This document shows, piece by piece, positions 14,307 through 22,806 of a DNA stretch of 64,000 nt. The position numbers and the translations under genes are program-made. Location of the stretch: assembly GCF_051014445.1 (NCBI RefSeq), contig NW_027488367.1, positions 28,567,501 through 28,631,500 on the forward strand, in the 5' to 3' direction. The notes beneath the pieces were generated by a model. It saw only the letters and a list, made by a program, of their open reading frames with translations, had not been told where the DNA came from and did not search any database. Every line of letters begins with the position of its first letter. Within the stretch, counting starts at the first letter, position 1. The DNA comes from Colletes latitarsis. Lineage: Eukaryota > Arthropoda > Insecta > Hymenoptera > Colletidae.

Positions 14307-16840
14307 AGTGAACCAGTCGATTAAACCAGGTTTCGATCAATATTTTTGAGGATAACGCATGTTAGGTCTAGGTTAGGCCTGGGATTTTCACTCATCAGAC
14401 TCATACTTTCGCATTCTTCACATACTTGTTGAACAGATCCTGGGTTGTTTCTGGTTTGGATCATGTAGTAATGTGGGACCACAGTGAACCAGTCGATTAA
14501 ACCAGGTTTCGATCAATATTTTTGAGGATAACGCATGTTAGGTCTAGGTTAGGCCTGGGATTTTCACTCATCAGACTCATACTTTCGCATTCTTCACATA
14601 CTTGTTGATCGGATCCTGGGTTATTTCTGGTTTGGATCATGTAGTAATGTGGGGCCACACTGAAACAGTCAATTAAACCTGGTTTCGATCAATATTTTAG
14701 AGAATAATTCATGTTAGGTCTAGGTTAGGCCTGGGATTTTCACTCATCAGACTCATACTTTCGCATTCTTCACATACTTGTTGAACGGACCCTGGGTTTT
14801 TTCTGGTTTGGATCACGTAGTAATGTGGGACCACACTGAAACAGTCAATTAAATCTGGTTTTGATCAATATTTTACGGAATAATTCATGTTAGGTCTAGG
14901 TTAGGCCTGGGATTTTCACTCATCAGACTCATACTTTCGCATTCTTCACATACTTGTTGAACGGATCCTGGGTTTTTTCTGGTTTGGATCACGTAGTAAT
15001 GTGGGACCACACTGAAACAGTCAATTAAACCTGGTTTCGATCAATATTTTAGAGGATAACGCATGTTAGGTCTGGGATATGTCTGGGGTTAGCCCTCATC
15101 AGGGTCATACTGTCGCACACTTGACATACTCGTTGATCAGATCCTGGGTTTTTTTCTGGTTTGGATCACGTAGTAATGTGGTACCACACTGAAACAGTCG
15201 ATTAAACCTGGTTTCGATCAATATTATTGAGGATAACGCATGTTAGGTCTAGTTTAGGCCTGGGATTTTCACTCATCAGACTCATACTTTCGCATTCTTC
15301 ACATACTTGTTTAACGGATCCTGGGTTTTTTCTGGTTTGGATCACGTAGTAATGTGGGACCACACTGCAACAGTCAATTAAACCTGGTTTCGATCAATAT
15401 TATTGAGGATAACGCATGTTAGGTCTAGTTTAGGCCTGGGATTTTCACTCATCAGACTCATACTTTCGCATTTTTTCACATACTTGTTTAACGGATCCTG
15501 GGTTTTTTCTGGTTTGGATCACGTAGTAATGTGGGACCACACTGAAACAGTCAATTAAACCTGGTTTCGATCAATATTTTAGAGGATAACGCATGTTAGG
15601 TCTGGGATAGGTCTGGGGTTAGCCCTCATCAGGGTCATACTGTCGCACACTTGACATACTTGTTGAACAGATCCTGGGTTGTTTCTGGTTTGGATCACGT
15701 AGTAATGTGGTACCACACTGAAACAGTCCATTAAACCTGGTTTCGCTCAATATTTTAGAGGATAACGCATGTTAGGTCTAGGTTAGGTCTGGGATTTGCT
15801 GTCATCAGGCTCATTCTTTCGCATATTTCTCATACTTGATGGCTAGATCCTGGGCTTTTTCTAGATTGCATCACGTAGTAATGTGGGACCACAGTGAAAC
15901 AGTCGATTAAACCAGGTTTCGATCAATATTTTTGAGGATGACGCATGTTAGGTCTAGGTTAGGCCTGGGATTTTCACTCATCAGACTCATACTTTCGCAT
16001 TCTTCACATACTTGTTGAACGGATCCTGGGTTTTTTCTGGTTTGGATCACGTAGCAATGTGGGACCACACTGAAACAGTCAATTAAACCTGGTTTCGATC
16101 AATATTGTAGAGAATAATTCATGTTACGTCTAGGTTAGGTCTGGGATTTGCTCTCATCAGGCTCACAGTTTCGCGTTTTTCACATACTTGTTGAACAGAT
16201 CCTGGGTTTTTCCTGGTTTGGATCACGTACTAGTGTGGTACCACACTGAAACAGTCCATTAAACCTGGTTTGGATCAATATTTTAGAGGATAACGCATGT
16301 TAGGTCTAGGTTAGGTCTGGGATTTTCACTCATCAGACTCATACTTTCGCATTCTTCACATACTTGTTGAACGGATCCTGGGTTTTTTCTGGTTTGGATC
16401 ACGTAGTAATGTGGGACCATACTGAAACAGTCAATTAAACCTGGTTTCGATCAATATTTTAGAGGACAACGCATGTTAGGTCTAGGTTAGGCCTGGGATT
16501 TGCCCTCATCAGGGTCATACTTTCGCAGTTTTAACATACATGTTGACCTGATCAAGGGTTTGTTCTGCTTTGGATCACGTAGTAAAGTGGTGCCACCCTG
16601 AAACAGTCGATTAAACCTGGTTTGGATCGATATTTTAGAGGATAACGCATGTTAGGTCTAGGTTAGCCCTGGGATTTTCACTCATCAGACTCATACTTTC
16701 GCATTCTTCACATACTTGTTGAACGGATCCTGGGTTTTTTCTGGTTTGGGTCACGTAGTAATGTGGTACCACACTGAAACAGTCGATTAAACCAGGTTTC
16801 GATCAATATTTTAGAGGATAACGCAAGTTAGGTCTGGGAT
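14307..16840 (+). repeat. Diverged satellite monomers without the 32-mer period
   Basis: About 14 monomers of the same 176-bp family that no longer follow the 5636-bp unit. Local duplications are visible, such as the variant 'atattattgagg' at 15221 and again at 15397, exactly 176 bp later. The block ends at the insertion point of the first retrotransposon. Confidence 0.85.
16827..16840 (+). repeat. Target-site duplication, 5' side of element E1
   Basis: The 14 bases gttaggtctgggat end the satellite and are repeated immediately after the poly(A) of the element at 22804-22817. The two preceding A's (gcaa) could extend the duplication to 16 bp, but they cannot be told apart from the tail. The site lies in the normal array phase, 176 bp after the equivalent motif at 16651. 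Confidence 0.85.
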
Positions 16841-16920
16841 TCCCTCAGGGGCTGCCAGCCTTTCAGCTGCAGTACGGGCTTAACGAACCCGGGGTACCCG
16901 AGTCATACACACACCGTAAG

Positions 16921-16994
16921 CCTCCTGTTGGTCGTCACAACGACCCATTCACAATTCCCTATTGGTTTTGTGAATGGTACGTGACGGCAGGAGG
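16921..16994 (+). other. Long nested stem-loop in E1 5'UTR
   Basis: Three nested arms pair in register: cctcctg (16921-16927) with caggagg (16988-16994), cgtcac (16933-16938) with gtgacg (16981-16986), and ccattcaca (16945-16953) with tgtgaatgg (16969-16977). This gives one extended hairpin with a 15-base loop. It may be an RNA structure acting in translation, packaging or 5' processing. I could not fit it to the HDV-like ribozyme fold known from R2 elements. Confidence 0.6.
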
Positions 16995-17125
16995 AACGGG
17001 GGTCTTGGCTTAACCGCCTGGGCCACGAGTATGGCGACTCTATAAAATCGCCCTCCAATCCTAAGCTATGGTGCGCGGCGATGGGATGCATGGTTGGGGG
17101 AGAAGGCCCAATCCCAAGCGACCAC

Positions 17126-17153
17126 CTCCGGGGAACCTGCCGAACCCCCGGAG
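17126..17153 (+). other. Hairpin before ORF1 of E1
   Basis: ctccgggg (17126-17133) pairs perfectly with ccccggag (17146-17153) around a 12-base loop. It lies about 70 bases upstream of the ORF1 start codon. A GC-rich stem so close to the start could slow scanning ribosomes. No comparison with E2 is possible because that copy is truncated. Confidence 0.5.
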
Positions 17154-17224
17154 TATTAGGCTTACCCGGGTAAGGCGGCTCTGCCCGGGTGGACCTTTAT
17201 TTCCGACCATCTCGTGGGATTCTT

Positions 17225-19102
17225 ATGGACACAGAAAATAAAATGGGGATGGGGCGGGTTTTGTCGGTTGGGGAGGACGGAGACGGGGTTGGGGTTAGGG
17301 TGGCGGCGCTCGCGCCCCACTCAGCGCCAGGTCCGGCTTCGTGGAGGGTGGAGGAGGACGACGAGACGGCGTCGGTCTCGTCCTTCTCCTCCAGCACGAG
17401 CCACATAGGCTCTAAGAGGAAGAGGACGGGGCAGGCCGTCGTCGAGGTGGGCGGGGCGATGAGCCCGTCGGTGAGGCTGAGTTGCCTCAGGGACGAGGTG
17501 ACCGAGGAGATATCGGAGAGGATCTCCTCGTCCCTGAGGCGGGTGGAGAAAGTCGCCGCTGCCTGCGCCTTTAAGGGGCAGAAAAGCGGTGGCGCGGAGG
17601 CCCTGAAGGCCGCGGCGGCGGAAATGAGGGAGGCGGCGCGGGAGCTCAGAGGGCGGAACGCCCGTCTGCAGCTCCTGTTGGAGGAGGAGCGACAGGGGAG
17701 GAGGAGGGCAGAGGCGCTGTGGAACAGCGCGGCTCTCCCTCCCATCCTCCCTCCTCCTCCACCGCCGCGTCCCACGGCGGAGGTAAATAAGCGGAGTGCG
17801 GCGGCAGTGGTGCGGGGCACCGCGGGCCCCTCCACCCGCACTCCGCCCGTGAAGAAGTCCCCGTCCTCCTCAGAAGACGATCTTCTGAGGAGGATTGGGG
17901 ACATGATTGATGGCAAGCTGGCCGCCTTCCGGGAGGAGCTCCTCGCCGGAAGAGCGGTCAGCAGGAAGGCGGTGCCTCCCCGACCTGTTCCGGTACAGTC
18001 GGGGAAGGCAAAGAAGGGCGGAGTGAAGGCTCCGCCCAGCGTTGCGGCACCAGGGCCCCGGGTCGCGACCCCCAAGGGGGGTGGTGTACCCGTGGTCGCG
18101 GTGGTCGCGTCCTCCACAGCACCCTCCCAAGGGGGGGTGGCGTGGAGTGAGGTGGTGGGGCGGAAGGCGAAGCGGGCGGCGAGGAAGGCCTCGCAACCGC
18201 AGCCTCCGCCTCCGCCGCCGGCGGCCAAGGTAAAGGCCGCGAAGGTCGGGAAGGCACGACCAGGTCGTCCCCCAAAAACGGCAGCGGTGACGCTGACCGT
18301 TGCGCAGGGGGGCGACCTGACCCTCGCGGAGGCGATGCGGCTCGCCAGGGAGAATATCTCCCTGGAAGAGCTGGGCATCGCCTCCGTGAGGGCGAAGAGG
18401 GCCGTGACCGGGGGTCTCTTGCTGGAGATCCCCGGTGCAGAAGGCGGCGCGAAGGCGGATCGTCTCGCCCAGAGGCTCCGGGAGCAGCTGGGCGAGCGAG
18501 GTGTCCGGGTCGCCCGGCCCACGAAGCGCACGGAGATGCGCGTTTGTGGGCTGGACGACTCGGTCAGCGCACAGGATGTGTCCCGTGCCCTTGCGAGGGC
18601 GGGGGACTGTCCTGTGGAGGACCTGCGGATCGGAGAGATCCGCAGGTCGCCCTCCGGCCTCGGGTCGGTGTGGGCCCGGTGCCCCCTCTCCGCCGCCCGT
18701 AAGGTGGCGGAATCCGGGAGGGTGTTGGTGGGGTGGGTTTCGGCGCGAGTGGAAATCCTCGCGCCGCGCCCGCTCCAGTGTCACCGCTGCCTCGAATTGG
18801 GGCACGTGAGGCAGTGGTGCACCTCGCCGGTGGACCGCAGCGGTCAGTGTTACCGCTGCGGTGCCAAAGAGCACCGTGCGAGCCAGTGCTCGGCGGCCCC
18901 CCACTGCCCGCTGTGTGCGGACATGGGGAGGCCAGCTGATCACAGGGTGGGGAGCAAGAAGTGCTCCCCCCCCTCCCGGAAGGAGAGGAAGAGGCGGGCT
19001 GCACCGGCTCCGGTGCCGAGGGCGGTGGCATCGTCCTCCATGGAGGTGGACGGTGCTACGGGGACGGACGGCCGGGAGGAGGCTGGCGCGGCCATTAATT
19101 AA
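17225..19102 (+). CDS. E1 ORF1: nucleic-acid-binding zinc-knuckle protein
   Basis: 625 residues from the first ATG (MDTENKM...). The same frame is open 12 codons upstream but begins there with GTG, so the ATG at 17225 is preferred. Visible parts are a basic KRKR patch near residue 64, a likely coiled coil rich in A, E, R and L at about 125-166, and long proline/alanine/lysine-rich low-complexity stretches to about 370. A conserved block at about 438-511 may be RRM-like. Three zinc knuckles follow at 519-580: two of the form CX2CX4HX4C, then CX2CX8HX6C. ORF1 proteins of R1-clade elements bind element RNA, form the RNP and help nuclear and target localisation. The frame is intact, with no stop or frameshift. 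The stop codon overlaps the ORF2 start. Several open frames on the other strand are shadows of the high GC content. Confidence 0.92.
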   Translation: MDTENKMGMGRVLSVGEDGDGVGVRVAALAPHSAPGPASWRVEEDDETASVSSFSSSTSHIGSKRKRTGQAVVEVGGAMSPSVRLSCLRDEVTEEISERISSSLRRVEKVAAACAFKGQKSGGAEALKAAAAEMREAARELRGRNARLQLLLEEERQGRRRAEALWNSAALPPILPPPPPPRPTAEVNKRSAAAVVRGTAGPSTRTPPVKKSPSSSEDDLLRRIGDMIDGKLAAFREELLAGRAVSRKAVPPRPVPVQSGKAKKGGVKAPPSVAAPGPRVATPKGGGVPVVAVVASSTAPSQGGVAWSEVVGRKAKRAARKASQPQPPPPPPAAKVKAAKVGKARPGRPPKTAAVTLTVAQGGDLTLAEAMRLARENISLEELGIASVRAKRAVTGGLLLEIPGAEGGAKADRLAQRLREQLGERGVRVARPTKRTEMRVCGLDDSVSAQDVSRALARAGDCPVEDLRIGEIRRSPSGLGSVWARCPLSAARKVAESGRVLVGWVSARVEILAPRPLQCHRCLELGHVRQWCTSPVDRSGQCYRCGAKEHRASQCSAAPHCPLCADMGRPADHRVGSKKCSPPSRKERKRRAAPAPVPRAVASSSMEVDGATGTDGREEAGAAIN

Positions 19103-19104
19103 TG
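19100..19104 (+). promoter_or_regulatory. TAATG stop-start overlap between ORF1 and ORF2 of E1
   Basis: The TAA that ends ORF1 shares its last A with the ATG of ORF2 and sits in the local sequence attaattaatg. In the silkworm SART1 element the same kind of overlap lets ribosomes that finish ORF1 restart on ORF2. The arrangement is preserved at 25038-25042 in copy E2, so it is probably functional in this family. Reinitiation here is an inference from that precedent. Confidence 0.75.
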
Positions 19105-21708
19105 CCGCCCCGCCTCCTCCTCCAGGCCAACCTCAACCACTGCCGCGCGGCACAGGACTTGATGTCCCAAGTCCTCGCGGAGTGGGGGGTTGGCCTGGCG
19201 GTCGCCGCCGAGCCGTACCGCGTCCCTGATCACCCTCATTGGGTGGGCGACGCGGACGGCTTGGTGGCGACGGTATGGGGAGGGGGCGACGGGTCCCCAC
19301 CGTTCTCCTTGTTGGAGCGCGGTCGGGGATTCGTCGCCGTGGACTGGGGGGGAGTCGCTGTGGTGGGGTGCTACATTTCGCCCCGTAGCGGTCACGCTGC
19401 GTTCGAGCTGTACTTGGCCGAGGTCGCGGCATGCGTGCAGCGCTACGCGGCCCGGCCGGTGCTGGTCCTGGGGGATTTTAATGCCAAGTCGGTGGCTTGG
19501 GGATCCCCCAGGACCTCCGTTCGCGGCGGGATCCTGGGCGATTGGGCGGCGGGGCTCGACCTCCGGGTATTGAACCGGGGGTCGGAGCACACATGCGTGC
19601 GGCGATATGGGGGGTCCATCGTGGATGTTGGATTCGCGACCCCCAACGCCGTGCGCATGGTGTCGGGTTGGCACGTGGTCGCGGGGGCAGAGACACTCTC
19701 CGATCACCGGTACATCCGGATGGAGGTCTCTGCCGCCGCGAGTGCATCCCGACACGGCCGCCTGCGTGGCACCCCACCACGCCGCTGGGCGCTTCGGCGC
19801 CTGGACAAGGACGCCCTGATGGCAGCTGCCCTCGCTGCAACTTGGCCGCAGGGAGCGGCCGAGTTGCCGAGCATAGAGGAGGAGGTCGCCCGGCTCGGGG
19901 CATTGGTCGCGGGTATTTGCGACGCGGCGATGCCTCGGGTCGGGCGGGCTTCTCCTCGCCGGGCGGTGTACTGGTGGTCGGACGCGATCGCGGAGTTGCG
20001 AGTCGCGACTGTCCGCGCCCGACGCCAGTACACCCGCGCGCGCCGTCGTCAACGTACAGGCGACGACGTGGCGCGAGCGAGGGCAGCTGATGACCTGTAT
20101 GGAGCATACCGCGTGGCGCGGGTTGCTCTGCAGGTCGCCATCAAACGGGCCAAGACCCAGGCATGGAAGGAGCTCCTCCAGACCCTTGATGACGATCCAT
20201 GGGGGCGCCCATATAAGGTGGTGCTGAATAAGCTCCGCCCGTGGGCGCCCCCCGTCACCGAGGGTCTTGACCCCCGGCTGCTGGAGGACGTGGTCAATAC
20301 ACTCTTCCCAATTGGGGAGAGGGGACCGCGTCCTCCGGCGGCGGCGGCTGTCCCAGTGGAGTGGACGGCCGAGCTGGGGGTCACGCAGGAGGAGCTGGCA
20401 GCGGCCATCAGACGGCTCGGGGTTCGTAACACGGCCCCGGGTCCGGATGGTGTGCCCGGCCGGGTTTGGGTCTTGACCCAGGGCGTCCTTGGGGCCGACC
20501 TCAGGCGGTTGTTCGACCGCTGCCTGAGGGACGGGCGATTCCCCCCCAGTTGGAAGGTGGCGAGGATGGTCCTCCTCCGGAAGGAGGGTCGGCCCGCGGA
20601 GTCTCCCTCCGCATACCGGCCCATTTGTCTCCTCGACGAGGTGGGCAAGCTCTTCGAGCGGGTGATTGCTGCCCGCCTCGTCGAGCACCTGTCGCGGGGT
20701 GATCCCGGTCTGGCCGACTGCCAGTTCGGTTTCCGGGGGGGCCGATCGACTATCGACGCGATAGGTCGTGTGAGGGCCCTCTCGGAGGCGGCCGTCTCCC
20801 GGGGAGGGGTGGCATTGGCAATATCCTTGGATATTGCCAATGCCTTTAACACCCTCCCCTGGGAAGAGATAAGGAGGGGGCTCGAATATCATCGAGTCCC
20901 CCCTTGTCTCAGGGCGGTCGTCGGGGATTATCTCCGCGGCAGGTGGATCGAGTATCCGGGCCGGGATGGTGATATGCGGAGGGAGGTGTACTGCGGTGTT
21001 CCGCAGGGGTCGGTCCTCGGGCCACTCCTGTGGAACATCGCGTACGACTCGGTGTTGCGGGCCGGCCTCCCCGACGGCGTCAGCACGGTGTGTTATGCGG
21101 ATGACACACTGGTGCTGGCCGTCGGGGCGCACTGGGGGAGGGCCATGCGTCGCGCGGAGGAGGGGTCGCAACGCGTCGTCGACCGGATCAGGGGGATGGG
21201 GATGACGGTGGCGGTCCATAAGACCGAGGTGATTGCGTTTCATTCACCTCGGCAGGATCCGCCACCCCCTCTGATTCGGGTGGGTGGGGCTGACATCGAG
21301 GTGAAGCCCCAGATCAGGTATCTGGGGCTGATCCTCGATAGCCACTGGCGTTTCGAGAAGCATTTCCGCTGCCTGGTCCCCCGGTTGGAAAGGATGGTTG
21401 CGGCTCTGGGCCGGATCCTGCCCAACCTGGGGGGCCCGGCGGGCCGAGTTCGTCGCCTCTATGTGGCAATGGTCCAGTCGGTGGCCCTATACGGGGCCCC
21501 CGTCTGGGCGGACGACCTGGCTGCCTCCCGGCGCAGCATGACTATGCTGCGTCGGGTGCAGAGGCGCATGGCGCTCAGGGTCGTCCGCGGGTATCGGACC
21601 ATGTCACATGAGGCGGCGACGGTTCTAGCGGGGATGCCGCCCATGGACCTGCTCGCGCGGGGGTGGGGGCGGTCCCGGGCGGGCAGGAACCTGCTTGGGG
21701 CGATTTGA
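19102..21708 (+). CDS. E1 ORF2: APE-like endonuclease and reverse transcriptase (frameshifted C terminus)
   Basis: 868 codons as read, the first 853 of them native. The endonuclease covers about residues 1-215. It has QANLNH near the start, AEPY, YISP, GDFNAK (D125, N127), SIVDVGFAT and LSDH (D201, H202), which are the metal-binding and catalytic positions of the APE/EEP fold. The reverse transcriptase, about 420-760, shows APGPDGVPG, QFGFRGGRST, SLDIANAFN (catalytic D577), GVPQGSVLGP, YADD (D667, D668) and RYLGLILD. The protein would nick the target and prime cDNA synthesis there. A 43-bp deletion after 21660 shifts the frame, so the last 15 residues are aberrant and the C-terminal domain is lost. 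Adding the missing 43 bp and the out-of-frame part gives an ancestral length of about 1060 residues, normal for R1-type ORF2. Confidence 0.93.
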   Translation: MPPRLLLQANLNHCRAAQDLMSQVLAEWGVGLAVAAEPYRVPDHPHWVGDADGLVATVWGGGDGSPPFSLLERGRGFVAVDWGGVAVVGCYISPRSGHAAFELYLAEVAACVQRYAARPVLVLGDFNAKSVAWGSPRTSVRGGILGDWAAGLDLRVLNRGSEHTCVRRYGGSIVDVGFATPNAVRMVSGWHVVAGAETLSDHRYIRMEVSAAASASRHGRLRGTPPRRWALRRLDKDALMAAALAATWPQGAAELPSIEEEVARLGALVAGICDAAMPRVGRASPRRAVYWWSDAIAELRVATVRARRQYTRARRRQRTGDDVARARAADDLYGAYRVARVALQVAIKRAKTQAWKELLQTLDDDPWGRPYKVVLNKLRPWAPPVTEGLDPRLLEDVVNTLFPIGERGPRPPAAAAVPVEWTAELGVTQEELAAAIRRLGVRNTAPGPDGVPGRVWVLTQGVLGADLRRLFDRCLRDGRFPPSWKVARMVLLRKEGRPAESPSAYRPICLLDEVGKLFERVIAARLVEHLSRGDPGLADCQFGFRGGRSTIDAIGRVRALSEAAVSRGGVALAISLDIANAFNTLPWEEIRRGLEYHRVPPCLRAVVGDYLRGRWIEYPGRDGDMRREVYCGVPQGSVLGPLLWNIAYDSVLRAGLPDGVSTVCYADDTLVLAVGAHWGRAMRRAEEGSQRVVDRIRGMGMTVAVHKTEVIAFHSPRQDPPPPLIRVGGADIEVKPQIRYLGLILDSHWRFEKHFRCLVPRLERMVAALGRILPNLGGPAGRVRRLYVAMVQSVALYGAPVWADDLAASRRSMTMLRRVQRRMALRVVRGYRTMSHEAATVLAGMPPMDLLARGWGRSRAGRNLLGAI

Positions 21709-22241
21709 AGCGCCAGGCCCGGCAGTCCGTGTTGCTCGCGTGGCAGGAGCGGCTGGCTCTGCCAACCGCGGGGCACCGGACTGTCGGGGCGGTTCGGCCA
21801 CTCCTGAAGGAGTGGCTGGACAGAGGCCATGGCAGCCTCACCTACCGGATGGCACAGGTATTTTCCGGGCATGGCAGCTTCGGAAGATACCTGTGCCGGA
21901 TAGGGAAGGAGCCGACGGCGCGTTGCTGCCACTGCGACGCTGAGCAGGACACGGCGGATCATACCCTGGAGGTATGCCCCGCGTGGGAGGGGGAGCGCCG
22001 TGTCCTGGTCGGCGTCGTCGGGCGGGATGTCTCGCTGCCGGGCGTGGTGCGCGCCATGCTCGGCAGCGAGGAGAAGTGGAGGGCCGTGGCCTCCTTCTGC
22101 GAGAACGTAATGTTGCAGAAGGAGGCCGCGGGGAGGGAGCGCGAGCTTGAGCGGCGTGCTGAAGCTCGCGCTCGTGCGGTGGCCCGAGGTCGTCGCCCGG
22201 TCGCGAGGCGTCGCGGGCGGCCGCCTCGGCGTGGCGGATGA
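21661..22241 (+). pseudogene. E1 ORF2 C-terminal part, out of frame
   Basis: This is the continuation of ORF2 in the frame beginning at 21663, without its own start codon. It carries the C-terminal zinc motif of R1-clade ORF2: CCHC followed by DTADHTLEVC and PAW, i.e. CX2CX8HX4C, at roughly 21925-21980. A strongly basic RGRRPVARRRGR tail ends at the TGA. The homologous region of E2 shows that it was once continuous with the polymerase. It is separated only by the 43-bp deletion at 21660/21661, which removed one of two copies of tcgcgcgg and the spacer between them. In this state the domain is probably not translated. Confidence 0.88.
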
Positions 22242-22295
22242 CCTAGGCTGGGAGGGGGGTCCTGAGGGGACCCTCCTCCCGCCAGGCGGCGCCGG

Positions 22296-22340
22296 GTCGG
22301 ACCGGTTGGGGGTAGGAGTGCCTCCCCCTACCGGTCCGAC
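22296..22340 (+). other. 3'UTR hairpin 1 of E1
   Basis: gtcggaccggt (22296-22306) pairs with accggtccgac (22330-22340) over 11 bp. Inner partial pairing between gggggtagg and cctcccccta extends the stem. In E2 the corresponding segment is shortened to gggtcggaccgggtaggttc and the right arm is lost, so this stem may be dispensable. Confidence 0.55.
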
Positions 22341-22569
22341 GCAAGGGGAGGCACCCTCGGCGGTCTGGTGCGGCCATGAACGCCCGGCCGCCGAGGGGTG
22401 GAAAGGGGGTCGCGGGCGGTTGCGAGTTGGGGCTCGCAGCCGCCACTAAACGCGGCCCCGGGACGGATAGCGGCGGGATGGAGTGGCCCCGTCCCGCCGC
22501 TATGAGGCAGTGTGTCTACTGGGGGGACCGATTGTCCCGCCGGGGGATGGGCGCGAAAGCGCGGGCACG

Positions 22570-22615
22570 GGGAGGATACCGGAAGAATGCTTCGAGCGAT
22601 TCCCGGTATCCTCCC
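22570..22615 (+). other. 3'UTR hairpin 2 of E1, conserved in E2
   Basis: gggaggataccgg (22570-22582) pairs perfectly with ccggtatcctccc (22603-22615), a 13-bp stem with a 20-base loop. The identical stem and loop are present in E2 at 27282-27327. It is a good candidate for an RNA element recognised by the ORF2 protein. Confidence 0.7.
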
Positions 22616-22648
22616 AAAGCGTGCCGAAGGGTCACCGTGGGGTTTTTA

Positions 22649-22695
22649 GTGGGTAGGTCCCGCGCCTGTCGTTGTACGGGCGCGGGGAATCCCAC
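22649..22695 (+). other. 3'UTR hairpin 3 of E1, conserved in E2
   Basis: gtggg (22649-22653) pairs with cccac (22691-22695), and inside it cccgcgcc (22659-22666) pairs with ggcgcggg around an 8-to-10-base loop. It lies about 60 bases before the poly(A). In E2 (27361-27407) the apical stem has changed sequence, with cgtgcccg facing cgggcgct, but it still largely pairs. That suggests the structure is retained. Confidence 0.65.
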
Positions 22696-22756
22696 ACACC
22701 CCTCCCACCTCTCCCCAAGGAGGTGGGAGGGAGTCTTTCGAAGATTTTCCCCACGA

Positions 22757-22757
<1 letters not shown>

Positions 22758-22803
<46 letters not shown>
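22758..22803 (+). other. Poly(A) tail of E1
   Basis: 46 uninterrupted A's, directly followed by the 14-bp satellite repeat. The last one or two A's might belong to the target (gcaagttagg). An uninterrupted A run of this length usually indicates a young insertion, although sequencing can miscount such runs. Confidence 0.9.

Positions 22804-22806
<3 letters not shown>

Larger units (their letters stand above)
1..16840 (+). repeat. 176-bp satellite array, left block
   Basis: A continuous head-to-tail array of about 95 monomers (length divided by period). Landmarks such as 'gtggtaccac', 'gataacgca' and 'ttaggtctggg' recur every 176 bp. All monomers have one orientation. Each monomer carries a KpnI-like palindrome (ggtacc), an AT-rich stretch (caatattttagagg) and one or two TTAGG-containing segments. 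Open frames of about 63 codons recur on the minus strand, but they are by-products of the repeat because they exceed one monomer and repeat in step with it. Nothing else is visible in this block. A centromeric, pericentromeric or subtelomeric location is plausible but cannot be decided from sequence. Confidence 0.97.
16841..17224 (+). promoter_or_regulatory. E1 5' untranslated region
   Basis: 384 bp between the insertion point and the first ATG of ORF1. It is rich in inverted repeats and contains no plausible coding frame on the plus strand. R1-clade elements are generally transcribed from an internal promoter at their 5' end, so the promoter is expected here. A TCAG at 16845-16848, close to the first base, loosely resembles an insect initiator but is weak evidence. 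Copy E2 lacks the whole region. Confidence 0.65.
22242..22757 (+). other. E1 3' untranslated region
   Basis: About 516 bp from the ORF2 stop to the poly(A). It holds at least three strong hairpins (listed separately), two of which recur in E2. In non-LTR elements the 3'UTR is what the reverse transcriptase recognises when it starts target-primed synthesis. It ends with ttccccacgac directly before the A run, as in E2. No credible coding frame is present. Confidence 0.8.
16841..22803 (+). mobile_element. E1: R1-clade (SART/TRAS-like) non-LTR retrotransposon, near full length
   Basis: A 5963-bp GC-rich insert in AT-richer satellite. In order it has a 384-bp 5'UTR, ORF1 with three zinc knuckles, ORF2 with APE-like endonuclease and reverse transcriptase, a 3'UTR of about 516 bp, and 46 uninterrupted A's. 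It is bounded by a 14-bp direct repeat of satellite sequence. There are no LTRs. ORF order, the C-terminal CCHC motif of ORF2, the overlap TAATG and the site-specific insertion all fit the R1 clade of arthropods. ORF1 is open. ORF2 is open through endonuclease and polymerase but is frameshifted near its C terminus by a 43-bp deletion, so this copy is probably inactive on its own. A pure tail and identical flanking repeats suggest a fairly recent insertion. Confidence 0.93.

Noticed and set aside
16841..16994. HDV-like self-cleaving ribozyme at the 5' end of E1
   Set aside because: I could not place the five helices of the double pseudoknot. Only a simple extended hairpin is supported.
16903..17091. 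62-codon minus-strand frame in the E1 leader
   Set aside because: It lies in a strongly structured leader, has no recognisable motif and no counterpart in E2.
17197..18531. Long minus-strand frame of about 444 codons opposite E1 ORF1, and similar ones opposite ORF2 (19099-21243)
   Set aside because: Composition is rich in R, P, S and A with no domain. GC-rich DNA opposite a real reading frame often lacks stops. The plus strand has clear ORF1 and ORF2 motifs.
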